From positions 248,001-312,000 of the forward strand of contig CBDAPE010000016.1 in NCBI GenBank assembly GCA_965198325.1: a DNA stretch of 64,000 bases, read 5' to 3'. Below the pieces are notes generated by a model. The model made no database searches. It was not told where the DNA came from and was given only the letters and a program-made list of their open reading frames with translations. Below are positions 27,908 through 35,916 of this stretch, piece after piece. This DNA comes from CBDAPE01 sp965198325 (lineage in GTDB: Bacteria; Pseudomonadota; Alphaproteobacteria; UBA828; JAPUJA01). Made by a program: the position numbers and the translations under genes. Every line of letters starts with the position of its first letter. Position 1 is the stretch's first letter.

Positions 27908-28948
27908 ATGACCCTCGATCGGACAGTGCTTGCACGGGGTGCCAAGCGTGTGCCGTTTGACTCGATCCCCGTCATCGACATCGGGGCGATATTCGGCGAA
28001 GACCGGACGGCGATAGAGCGTGTCGCGGCCGAGATCGACAAGGCGTGCTGCGAGATCGGCTTTTTCTATGTGACCAATCACCAGGTGCCCGAAGCGACGA
28101 TCGCGCGGGCCTACGACGAGGCCGCCCGATTCTTTGCTCTGCCGCTCGAAGAGAAAATGGCAATTCACTACAAGCAGGCGCGCAACATGGTGCGCGGCTA
28201 CGTGCCGCTGTTCCAGACTCATTCCGACCGGACCGTCAAAGCCGATTATCACGATGCCTTCGAATACAGTCTCGAGCTGCCCGGCGACGACCCCGATTAC
28301 GACGCGGGTAATCCCCTGTACGGGCCCAATCAGTGGCCCGCCGATCTGCCAGGCTACCGGGACGCCATCTACGCCTATTACGACGCAACCCTCGATCTGG
28401 GTGTCACCCTGTTCCGCGCCTTTGCAATCGGGCTCGAATTGCCCGACGACTATTTTGTCCCCTTGATCACGAAGCCCATGGGGCAAATGCGGGTCATCCA
28501 TTATCCCGAGCAGGTTAATCTTGACGATGATCGCCAGTGGGGCATAGGGGCTCACACAGACTACGAGTGCTTCACGATTCTGTCGCAGGACGGCGTCGGT
28601 GGACTGCAGGTCAAAAATTCTGCCGGTGACTGGATCGAGGCGCCGCCGGTTCCCGGCACATTCACGATCAACATCGGTGACATGATGCAGCGCTGGACCA
28701 ACGATATCTATGGCTCGACACCCCACCGTGTACTCAACCGCTCGGGTCGCGAGCGCTATTCCTTCGCGCTGTTCTTTGGCGCGAACTACGACGCCGTCGT
28801 GTCCTGCCTGCCCAGTTGCCACGACGCCAGTCATCCGCCGAAATACGGCCCGGTCGTTTCGGGTGAGTGGACGACGGAAAACCTGCGCTCGACTTATTTC
28901 GGGGGCGAGGCGGTGGGCTACAATGTGCGGCATGCGGCAGGTAACTGA
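27908..28948 (+). CDS. Isopenicillin N synthase-like 2-oxoglutarate/Fe(II)-dependent oxygenase (copy 2)
   Basis: A 346-residue paralogue of the preceding gene, with the same layout: DIOX_N (IPVIDIGAIFGED...CCEIGFFYVTNHQV), iron ligands His216, Asp218 (HTDYECFTIL) and His273 (PHRVLN), and Arg283-x-Ser285 for 2-oxoglutarate. A GGAAGGGA Shine-Dalgarno sequence precedes the ATG. The next SDR starts 9 bp downstream, so at least this oxygenase and that SDR share a transcript. A hydroxylation followed by dehydrogenation of the same substrate is a reasonable inference. Confidence 0.88.
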   Translation: MTLDRTVLARGAKRVPFDSIPVIDIGAIFGEDRTAIERVAAEIDKACCEIGFFYVTNHQVPEATIARAYDEAARFFALPLEEKMAIHYKQARNMVRGYVPLFQTHSDRTVKADYHDAFEYSLELPGDDPDYDAGNPLYGPNQWPADLPGYRDAIYAYYDATLDLGVTLFRAFAIGLELPDDYFVPLITKPMGQMRVIHYPEQVNLDDDRQWGIGAHTDYECFTILSQDGVGGLQVKNSAGDWIEAPPVPGTFTINIGDMMQRWTNDIYGSTPHRVLNRSGRERYSFALFFGANYDAVVSCLPSCHDASHPPKYGPVVSGEWTTENLRSTYFGGEAVGYNVRHAAGN

Positions 28949-28957
28949 GGGCTACTG

Positions 28958-29710
28958 TTGACCGTGGAAAAATCGATAATCGTGACCGGCGCGGCGTCGG
29001 GCATTGGCCGGGCGACGGTGCGGCGACTGGCGGCGGACGGCGCGCGGGTCATGATGGCCGACCGCGACGAGCTGTCGTCCCTTGCCGATGAACTGCGTGC
29101 CGCCGGCGGCGACATCACCGCCTGCCGAGTCGACGTCACGATGGCCGATCAAGTCGAGGCGATGGTGCACGATGCACGGACCGCCTACGGCCGTATAAAC
29201 GGGCTCGTCAATTGCGCCGGAATCGTCGTCTCGAAGCTTCTCGAAGACACCACCGAAGAGGACTGGGACCGCCAGCTGGATGTCAACCTCAAGGGTATCT
29301 TTCTCTGCTGTCGCGCGATCATCCCGGTGATGCGCGAAGACGGCGGCGGCGTCATCGTCAACATCGGCTCCGACCTCGGTATGGTCGGCGGTCCCATGAC
29401 CCCCGCCTATTGTGCGTCCAAGGGCGGCGTGCTGCAGCTCACCCGGGCGCTGGCCGTCGATCACGCCGCAGACGGCATCCGGGTCAACTGCGTCTGTCCC
29501 GGGCCGGTCGAAACGCCGTTGTTGCGCTCGATCGACGACACGGTCCCGGACCCGGAAGCCGAGCATCGGCGGGTCATAGAATCGACGCTGCTCAAACGCG
29601 TCGGCCAACCCGAAGAGCTGGCCGGCGTCATCAGATTCATGCTCTCCGATGACGCCTCGAACATGACCGGCTCGATCGTCGTTGCCGACGGCGGCCTCAC
29701 CGCGATCTGA
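28958..29710 (+). CDS. Short-chain dehydrogenase/reductase (SDR)
   Basis: A 250-residue classical SDR with the NAD(P)-binding TGAASGIGRA motif, the NCAG structural motif and the catalytic YxxxK (YCASK). The C-terminus ends in the usual MTGSIVVADGGLTAI. The start is a TTG at 28958 with GAGGG upstream; no ATG fits the conserved N-terminus. It directly follows the second IPNS-like oxygenase (9 bp), so it may oxidise an alcohol made by that enzyme. Confidence 0.88.
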   Translation: MTVEKSIIVTGAASGIGRATVRRLAADGARVMMADRDELSSLADELRAAGGDITACRVDVTMADQVEAMVHDARTAYGRINGLVNCAGIVVSKLLEDTTEEDWDRQLDVNLKGIFLCCRAIIPVMREDGGGVIVNIGSDLGMVGGPMTPAYCASKGGVLQLTRALAVDHAADGIRVNCVCPGPVETPLLRSIDDTVPDPEAEHRRVIESTLLKRVGQPEELAGVIRFMLSDDASNMTGSIVVADGGLTAI

Positions 29711-29802
29711 CGGGACACAACCAGCACCCTTCAAAAAGCCGTCCGTGGCCGATAGGCTAGGGGCCGGCCGCGGCGGATCGATAAGCTAAGGAGCGCCAAC
29801 CG

Positions 29803-30579
29803 ATGGCTATCAGCATCAAGGGCAAGGCCGCGATCGTCGCTGGCGGCGGCAAGGGCATCGGCAAGGGCATTGCGAAGGTGTTTGCCAAGGATGGCGCGAA
29901 AGTGGTCGTCGCCAACCGCAATGCCAGGGAAGGCCGCGCCGTCGTCAACCAGATCAAGCGGGCAAAGGGTAACGCGATCTTCGTGCGGACCGACCTCAAG
30001 GACCCGGCCAGCATCGAGGCTTTGGCTCGCGAAACCCTGAAGAAATTCCGCCGCATCGACATTCTTGTGCACAACGCGGGGATTTACCCCGATGCCATGA
30101 TCAAGGATATGTCCGTCGCGTTGTGGGACGAGGTCATGGCGGTGAACCTGCGCGCGGCCTTCCTGCTGACGAAGGCCGTCGCGCCCACCATGATCAAGCA
30201 GAAGAATGGGCGCATCCTGATCACATCGTCGGTCACCGGGCCGACCGCCGGTTTCCCCGCGCTGTCTCATTACGGTGCAAGAAAGGGCGGCGTGAACGCA
30301 TTCGCGAAATGCGCCGCGCTCGAATACGCGAAACACGGCATCACGGTGAACACGGTCTCGCCGGGCTCCATCCTCACGGAAGGACTTGCAAAGCTGCTCG
30401 GGCCCAAGGGGATCAAGGAAACCGCCCGGGTCATTCCCGCGGGTGGCATCGGCAAGGTCGAGGATATCGCCAACGCCATGCTGTTCTTCGCCTCCGACGA
30501 GGCCGGTTACATCACGGGGCGCGATCTTGTCGTCGATGGCGGCCAGGTGCTGCCCGAATCGCCCGAGGCCATTCTTTAA
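29803..30579 (+). CDS. Short-chain dehydrogenase/reductase (SDR)
   Basis: A 258-residue SDR with GGGKGIGKGIA as the dinucleotide-binding loop (GGxxGIG, the first Thr replaced by Ala), HNAG and the catalytic YGARK. The C-terminus (YITGRDLVVDGGQVLPES) is normal. AAGGAG precedes the ATG. It is unlike the SDR upstream, so the two are not recent duplicates. The gene for the small subunit of a DMFase-like enzyme follows 27 bp later. Confidence 0.87.
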   Translation: MAISIKGKAAIVAGGGKGIGKGIAKVFAKDGAKVVVANRNAREGRAVVNQIKRAKGNAIFVRTDLKDPASIEALARETLKKFRRIDILVHNAGIYPDAMIKDMSVALWDEVMAVNLRAAFLLTKAVAPTMIKQKNGRILITSSVTGPTAGFPALSHYGARKGGVNAFAKCAALEYAKHGITVNTVSPGSILTEGLAKLLGPKGIKETARVIPAGGIGKVEDIANAMLFFASDEAGYITGRDLVVDGGQVLPESPEAIL

Positions 30580-30606
30580 CACCGGCGCGAATAGAGGAGT
30601 GACGCC

Positions 30607-30912
30607 ATGCCGTCCAGTTACAAAATTCAACCCGAAGACCGGCAATACATCGAGGAGATGCGAAAAACGCCCGTGGGTCATCACAGCCCCGGGCTGAACC
30701 GGATCCTGACACTGTTTCGCGCCGAGCCGACCGAAGGCAAGGAAGTCCTCGTCATCGTCGAACCCCACAAGAAATGGCGGCTCGGAATCTGTTCGGGCGA
30801 GCGGGGCAGTCCCATCAAAATGACGAACAGATATTTCACTGATCTCGAGAAGGCTGAGTGGTTCGTCTTCAAGAGACGCTGGAAGCATCATACCGGCGAG
30901 ACCATCCGATAA
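30607..30912 (+). CDS. Probable small (alpha) subunit of a DMFase-like amidohydrolase
   Basis: A 101-residue basic, soluble protein. It lies 25 bp before the gene for the large subunit and has a GAGGAG Shine-Dalgarno sequence. Its pattern HxPxLxRxxxxFRxxPTxGK, then a W-R-I/L stretch, then FxTxEKAxxxVFKRR, parallels the small subunit of N,N-dimethylformamidase as I remember it (about 130 residues, so this copy is shorter at the N-terminus). In that enzyme the small subunit caps the large one. The assignment rests on this remembered pattern and on context; it is not proven. Confidence 0.65.
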   Translation: MPSSYKIQPEDRQYIEEMRKTPVGHHSPGLNRILTLFRAEPTEGKEVLVIVEPHKKWRLGICSGERGSPIKMTNRYFTDLEKAEWFVFKRRWKHHTGETIR

Positions 30913-30937
30913 GCCGCGCGCGAAGGGGAGAGGGGCC

Positions 30938-33178
30938 ATGATGAAGATCACCGGTTATCCGGACCGCATTTACGTTCGCCCCGGCGAGCGGATCGAGTTC
31001 AAGGTCAATTGTGACGGGCCGAAGAGCTACCGCGCCGACATCGTCCGCCTGATCAACGGCGATACCAACCCGGACGGGCCCGGCTACAAGGAAAAGCTCG
31101 TTAAGACCGGCGTGAGCAGGCGCTACAAGGGCCGCAAGCAGGTGATTCACGCGGGCTCGCGGGTCATCGTACCCGACTCCGCCGCGTTCGATGCGCTGAA
31201 GAGCTTTACGGTTCAGGCGATGATCTGGCCGACCACGCCCGGCAAGGGCGAGCAGGGGCTGATTGCCCGGGGTTCGCCCAGGGACAAGACGGGGATCGCA
31301 CTGATCATCGACGACGCCGGTTCGATCGCGCTCAGGATTGCCGACGGCAAGCGGGTCGAGACTGTCTCGACGGGACGTAAGCTTCTCGAACGGCACTGGT
31401 ATTTCGTCGGTGCGACGTTCGACACCACGACCCGCCGGGTCCGGGTATTCCAGGAGTCGCTCGCCGTCTATCCCGGCGTCCGCGATAGCGGTGCGACGGT
31501 CCGCACGATCAAGGGCCGTGGGCCCGGGCCCGTTCGCGCGCCCCTGGTCATGGCCGCCCGGCCGTGGCGTATCGCGGGCGAGAAGGTACTCGTCAGGGCG
31601 CCCTACAATGGCAAGCTCGACAGTCCGCGGCTTGCCTCGCGCGTGCTCGACGCTTCAGAGATGGAGGCGCTCAAGTCAGGCTTGCCCGCATCGCTGGAGA
31701 CGGACGTGATCGGCGCCTGGGATTTCTCGCTCGATATCGGTACCGAGATCGTCACGGATATTTCGCCTAACCGGCTCGACGGCTACACGCTTCATATGCC
31801 GGCCCGCGCCATGACCGGCTGGAACTGGGACGGCGATGTGATGGACTGGAAAGCTGATCCCTCCCAGTGGGGTGCCATGCATTTCCACGACGACGACGTC
31901 TACGACGCGGCCTGGGAGACTGACTTCGCGCTAACCGTGCCGAAACGGATGAAAAGCGGCCTCTATGCGGCGCGGCTTCGAGCCGGCGCGCATGAGGACT
32001 ACATCCCCTTCGCGGTCGGCCCCGCACCCGGCAAGGAAAAGAAGATCGCTTTCCTGCTGCCGACCGCGAGTTACATGGCATACGCCAACCATCATGTCGG
32101 CTGCATCGGGGCGACCGAGTTGCAGAACGGCTGCCTCGCGCTTTATTCGCCGCACGACGTGTTCCTGCACGAGCACCGCGAATACGGCCTGTCGCCTTAC
32201 GACACCCACTCCGACGGCAGCGGCGTCTGCTATACCTCGCGGCTGCGCCCGGTCCTCAACATGCGGCCGAAATACCAGTCGGTGCTGGGCGGCTTCAAGG
32301 GCTCGTCGCTCTGGCAGTTCAACGCCGATACCCATCTCGTCGACTGGCTCGAGACGATGAAATTCGACTACGACGTGATTACCGACGAAGAGCTCCACGA
32401 CCGGGGCCTCGAGGTGTTGGAGCCGTATCGGGCCGTCTTGACCGGCAGCCATCCTGAGTACTGGTCGCCCGAGATGTGGGAGGCGCTCGACGCCTACAAG
32501 CGGCGCGGCGGTCGGTTCATGTACATGGGCGGCAACGGCTTCTACTGGAAGGTCGCGTTCAGCGCCGAAACACCCGGGATCATGGAGATCCGGCGTTGCG
32601 AGACAGGCATCCGGGCCTGGCCGGCGGCGCCCGGCGAATTCTTCAACAGTCAGGATGGCGGCTATGGCGGGCTCTGGCTGCGCAACGACAAGCCGCCGCA
32701 GATGGTCGGCGGTACGGGGTTCTCGGCCCAGGGCTTCGATCTCTCAAGCTACTTCCTACGTCTGCCCGACAGCTTCAAGGAAAAGGTCAAGTTCATTTTC
32801 AGGGGCGTGGGCAAGGACGAGCGGATCGGCGATTTCGGGTTGATCGGCGGTGGCGCGGCGGGGCTCGAGCTCGACCGGGCGGCGCCCGAACTGGGCACGC
32901 CGCCGAATACCTACCTGCTCGCAACATCGGTCGATCACACCGACATCTATTTACTCGTGCCCGAGGAATTCCTCGAGACGGCGCCGGGTATGGGCGGTCA
33001 GGAATGTCTCCTGGTGCGCGCCGATATGGTGTTCTTCGAAACACCGAACGGCGGTGCCGTGTTTTCGACGAGCTCGATCGCCTGGTGCGGCAGCCTGTCC
33101 TACAACAAATACAAGAACAACGTCTCCCGCATCACCGCAAACGTGCTCAGGCGCTTCGTCGATCCGAAGCCGTTCTGA
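30938..33178 (+). CDS. N,N-dimethylformamidase large-subunit-like protein
   Basis: A 746-residue protein of the DMFase beta-subunit family. In DMFase this subunit hydrolyses dimethylformamide to dimethylamine and formate. Order: N-terminal beta domain (GYPDRIYVRPGERIEF), a LamG-like jelly roll near residues 90-220 with an FTVQAMIWPTTP start, then the large C-terminal domain. The iron ligands of the characterised enzyme (two Tyr, one Glu) appear to be conserved: Tyr379 or Tyr382 in TASYMAYANH, Tyr421 in YDTHSDG and Glu507 in SHPEYWS. A very strong Shine-Dalgarno sequence (GGGGAGAGGGG) precedes the start. The substrate may be another small amide. Confidence 0.8.
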   Translation: MMKITGYPDRIYVRPGERIEFKVNCDGPKSYRADIVRLINGDTNPDGPGYKEKLVKTGVSRRYKGRKQVIHAGSRVIVPDSAAFDALKSFTVQAMIWPTTPGKGEQGLIARGSPRDKTGIALIIDDAGSIALRIADGKRVETVSTGRKLLERHWYFVGATFDTTTRRVRVFQESLAVYPGVRDSGATVRTIKGRGPGPVRAPLVMAARPWRIAGEKVLVRAPYNGKLDSPRLASRVLDASEMEALKSGLPASLETDVIGAWDFSLDIGTEIVTDISPNRLDGYTLHMPARAMTGWNWDGDVMDWKADPSQWGAMHFHDDDVYDAAWETDFALTVPKRMKSGLYAARLRAGAHEDYIPFAVGPAPGKEKKIAFLLPTASYMAYANHHVGCIGATELQNGCLALYSPHDVFLHEHREYGLSPYDTHSDGSGVCYTSRLRPVLNMRPKYQSVLGGFKGSSLWQFNADTHLVDWLETMKFDYDVITDEELHDRGLEVLEPYRAVLTGSHPEYWSPEMWEALDAYKRRGGRFMYMGGNGFYWKVAFSAETPGIMEIRRCETGIRAWPAAPGEFFNSQDGGYGGLWLRNDKPPQMVGGTGFSAQGFDLSSYFLRLPDSFKEKVKFIFRGVGKDERIGDFGLIGGGAAGLELDRAAPELGTPPNTYLLATSVDHTDIYLLVPEEFLETAPGMGGQECLLVRADMVFFETPNGGAVFSTSSIAWCGSLSYNKYKNNVSRITANVLRRFVDPKPF

Positions 33179-33188
33179 GGCGTATGAG

Positions 33189-34652
33189 ATGGCGAAACCC
33201 GGCGCGACGCTCTCGCTTGACAAGGCGTTCGCGCTGGCGGTCGAGCGCCATGGCGCGGGCCGGACTGAAGAGGCGGAGAAGCTCTACCGGGGCGTCATCA
33301 AGCTGCGCCCCGACCATGCGGCTTCGCTCCATTATCTGGGCGTGATCTGCTTCCGGAAGGGAGCGTTCGACGAGGCGGTTTCGCTGATCATCGAATCGCT
33401 CACCAACGATCCCGACAATGCCGAGGCGCAGGCCAATCTGGGTAGCGCGCTTCGTCGGATTGACCGGCTTGATGAAGCGTTGAAATCCTATGACCGGGCG
33501 CTCGCCATGGGCTTCGATGGTGCCGAGATACACGCAAACCGGGCGTCCTTGCTCCGCGCCCTCGAGCAGAACGAGGAGGCTGCGACGAGCTATGCGAAGG
33601 TGCTCGCCGTTGATCCGGACCACGCGGATGCCGGACGCAATTACGGGGCAACCCTGCGCGAGCTGGGCCGCACGGACGAGGCGATCGATGCGCTGACGAC
33701 TGCCGCCGCGGCGCGTCCCGATGACGCCGTCGTCCACACCAATCTCGCCATTGCGCTTCTCGAGGCAGGCCGCTTCGAGGAAGGCTGGCGGGAATACGAC
33801 TGGCGCTTTGCCAGCAAGAATGTCGATCGCGGCTTCGCCCAGCCTGCCTGGGACGGAAGCCCGTTCAAGGGCAAGACCCTACTCGTCCACGCCGAGCAGG
33901 GCTTGGGCGATACCATCCAGTTCGTGCGCTATCTGCCTCTGGTCAAGCAGCGGGGCGGAACGGTTCTGCTCGAATGTCAGCCGGCACTCGTGGCGCTGTT
34001 TACCGGGCTCGCGGGCGCTGACGGGATCATTCTCCACGGCGACCCGTTGCCCGCCTTCGATCTTCATCGCCCCTTGCTGGGCTTGCCCCGGCTGTTTGGC
34101 ACCACGCTCGAGGCGATCCCGACCGGGGTGCCCTATCTGGCTAAGCCAAAGGGCCGTAAAGTCAAAGCCCTGCCCGCTGCCAAGGACAAGCTGAGGGTCG
34201 GCTTCGTCTGGGCGGGGGCGCCGGGGCACGTCAACGACCGCAACCGCTCGGTCCCGCTTGAGCGCTTCAAGTCGCTCGCATCGCTCGACGGCGTACAGCT
34301 GGTCAGCCTTCAGGTCGGCGAGCGGGCGACCGAACTGAACGATCACGCCTGGGCTGCAAGTATCATCGACCGGAGCGAAGCCTGCGGCGATCTCGCCGAT
34401 ACCGCGACGCTCATGGGTCGCCTCGATCTTGTCATCAGCGCCGATACCGTGCCGGTTCACCTGGCGGGCGCTCTCGGGCGGCCGGTCTGGCTGCTGGTTC
34501 CCTTCAAGCCCGACTGGCGTTGGATGCGCGAACGCGACGACAGCCCGTGGTACCCCACGATGCGCCTGTTTCGTCAGAAGAAACCTGGAGAGTGGCCACC
34601 GGTGATCCAGCGGGTGCGCCGGGCGCTGGCCAAGGAGGCGGCGAAAGGGTGA
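33189..34652 (+). CDS. TPR-containing glycosyltransferase-like protein (GT9/heptosyltransferase-like C-terminus)
   Basis: A 487-residue protein. Residues 1 to about 205 form about six tetratricopeptide repeats (AEKLYRGVIKLRPDHAASLHYLG and successors). From about 230 a GT-B-like domain follows, with HAEQGLGDTIQFVRYLPL and near the end ISADTVPVHLAGALGRPVW, as in heptosyltransferase-like GT9 enzymes and TPR-GT proteins of alphaproteobacteria. It starts 10 bp after the DMFase-like gene and is probably in the same operon, though a function linking them is unclear. The frame extends upstream into the previous gene, but ATG 33189 is the sensible start. Confidence 0.8.
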   Translation: MAKPGATLSLDKAFALAVERHGAGRTEEAEKLYRGVIKLRPDHAASLHYLGVICFRKGAFDEAVSLIIESLTNDPDNAEAQANLGSALRRIDRLDEALKSYDRALAMGFDGAEIHANRASLLRALEQNEEAATSYAKVLAVDPDHADAGRNYGATLRELGRTDEAIDALTTAAAARPDDAVVHTNLAIALLEAGRFEEGWREYDWRFASKNVDRGFAQPAWDGSPFKGKTLLVHAEQGLGDTIQFVRYLPLVKQRGGTVLLECQPALVALFTGLAGADGIILHGDPLPAFDLHRPLLGLPRLFGTTLEAIPTGVPYLAKPKGRKVKALPAAKDKLRVGFVWAGAPGHVNDRNRSVPLERFKSLASLDGVQLVSLQVGERATELNDHAWAASIIDRSEACGDLADTATLMGRLDLVISADTVPVHLAGALGRPVWLLVPFKPDWRWMRERDDSPWYPTMRLFRQKKPGEWPPVIQRVRRALAKEAAKG

Positions 34653-34715
34653 TCCGTTTCTTGTCGGATTGCGATGGGATCTTGGCAGAGCGCCGGGGCT
34701 AGCGTTGGTTGGCAC

Positions 34716-35813
34716 TCACGCGGAGCCCCAGTCCTCGAACTCGGCCATCACTTCGTCCGACGGCGTGTAATCGCCGGCGAGCCAGCGCATGATCTCCAGC
34801 GCGAAGACGTTGCCGAAACCCTCATACTTTTCCGTGAGCTCGGCGGCCTGGTCCCGGTTGATCCCGTCCAGCCCGGTGTCGTGAAACAGGCCGAGATCCC
34901 GGGTCAGCGCCGCCGCCATGTCCTCGCCACAGAGCGCGGTGGCGGCTTCTCGAAACGCCGCGTCACCGTCATAGCCTTTGTCCGCGAGGTTCTTTGGCAG
35001 GGTGGCAAGCGGAATCCACGACAGGAACGCCTGATTCATCGGGTTGGCTGCGAGCCCCGTGGTCAGCGATTTAAGCGCCGGCCCGCGGTTCTCGAATGCG
35101 CGCAAAAAAAGATGCTTCGCCATGTCGGGTCCATCGTTGACCGGGTAGTTGTCCCAGATGAACGGCTTGCGCCCCATCCGCTCGGCGACATCGGTCAGAT
35201 GATCCGCGGGGTACTCCTTCGAGCAGGTTATCGGTCCGGTCCAATGAACATGCACGGATGGATCGAGCCCGGCCGTAAAATCCTGGAGATAGTGGGACGG
35301 AACCGAGCCGAACTCCTTCTCGTAGGCCGGGTCGTCGGAGTAAAACGTGGGGCAGGCCATGGCGACAGGGGCGTTGCTGGCATCGAGCGCGTCCATCGCG
35401 ATGCGTGCCTGTACGCTGGCCAGGCCGTCGGAGGCGCCCGGCATATCGTCGAACAGGACGGCGAGGATGTCGGGCTCCAGAAGGCCCAGCCGGCGCACCT
35501 TGGCTTCCAGGTCCGCCTTCCCGGCGGCGTCGTAGTCCTTGTGCAGGCCCCACGGGCTCAGGCCCAGCCCGAAAAGCACGCCGGCTTCCCGGTAGCTTTC
35601 GCGGATCATCGAGAGCGCGGTCCACTCACCCTCGCTCCAGTCGTCACGCCAGCGCTTGCGTAAAATCGCGTCGTCCTTCGGTGCAAAAATGTAGAAGCCG
35701 TAGCCCTGTTCGGCGAGGAACCCCGCATAGGCTTCCCGCGCCAACCAGCTCCAGGGCCTGCCGAAAAAACCCTCGATGACACCGATATCGAACTCGCCCA
35801 GCGGCGTGCTCAT
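34716..35813 (-). CDS. Glycoside hydrolase family 84 beta-N-acetylglucosaminidase
   Basis: A 365-residue protein with the GH84 opening GVIEGFFGRPWSW and the catalytic Asp pair Asp122-Asp123 in VLFDDMPG. GH84 enzymes (human O-GlcNAcase, bacterial NagJ and hyaluronidases) remove beta-linked GlcNAc with substrate assistance from the 2-acetamido group. FIWDNYPVND matches another conserved segment of the active site. No signal peptide is visible, so a cytoplasmic location is likely. AAAGGA precedes the ATG. It converges with the TPR-glycosyltransferase gene. Confidence 0.85.
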   Translation of the reverse strand: MSTPLGEFDIGVIEGFFGRPWSWLAREAYAGFLAEQGYGFYIFAPKDDAILRKRWRDDWSEGEWTALSMIRESYREAGVLFGLGLSPWGLHKDYDAAGKADLEAKVRRLGLLEPDILAVLFDDMPGASDGLASVQARIAMDALDASNAPVAMACPTFYSDDPAYEKEFGSVPSHYLQDFTAGLDPSVHVHWTGPITCSKEYPADHLTDVAERMGRKPFIWDNYPVNDGPDMAKHLFLRAFENRGPALKSLTTGLAANPMNQAFLSWIPLATLPKNLADKGYDGDAAFREAATALCGEDMAAALTRDLGLFHDTGLDGINRDQAAELTEKYEGFGNVFALEIMRWLAGDYTPSDEVMAEFEDWGSA

Positions 35814-35916
35814 AGGCGTGTCCTTTCATAGCTGTTTTACCCGCCGCTCGACTATCGGCGGCGGGGTTGTTCAGTGTTATGGTCGGCGGCGTTTTGATTG
35901 GCAAGAGGAGTGAGGC

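Noticed and set aside
27788..28933. Antisense frame of about 380 codons over the second IPNS-like oxygenase
   Set aside because: Same reason: the plus strand encodes a complete active site, the minus-strand product is unlike any family.
26778..28948. Beta-lactam biosynthesis by the IPNS-like genes
   Set aside because: No ACV synthetase or acyltransferase gene is nearby and the fold is shared by many other oxygenases.
29731..30951. Long open frame (about 400 codons) antisense to the second SDR and small DMFase-like gene
   Set aside because: No domain recognised, composition typical of a reverse-strand shadow in high-GC DNA, while the plus strand has well-conserved SDR and DMFase-like proteins with Shine-Dalgarno sites.
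35841..35861. CCGCCG/CGGCGG hairpin between GH84 and GT1 copy A
   Set aside because: Not followed by T residues and lies between divergent genes, so a terminator is unlikely; GC-rich chance stem.
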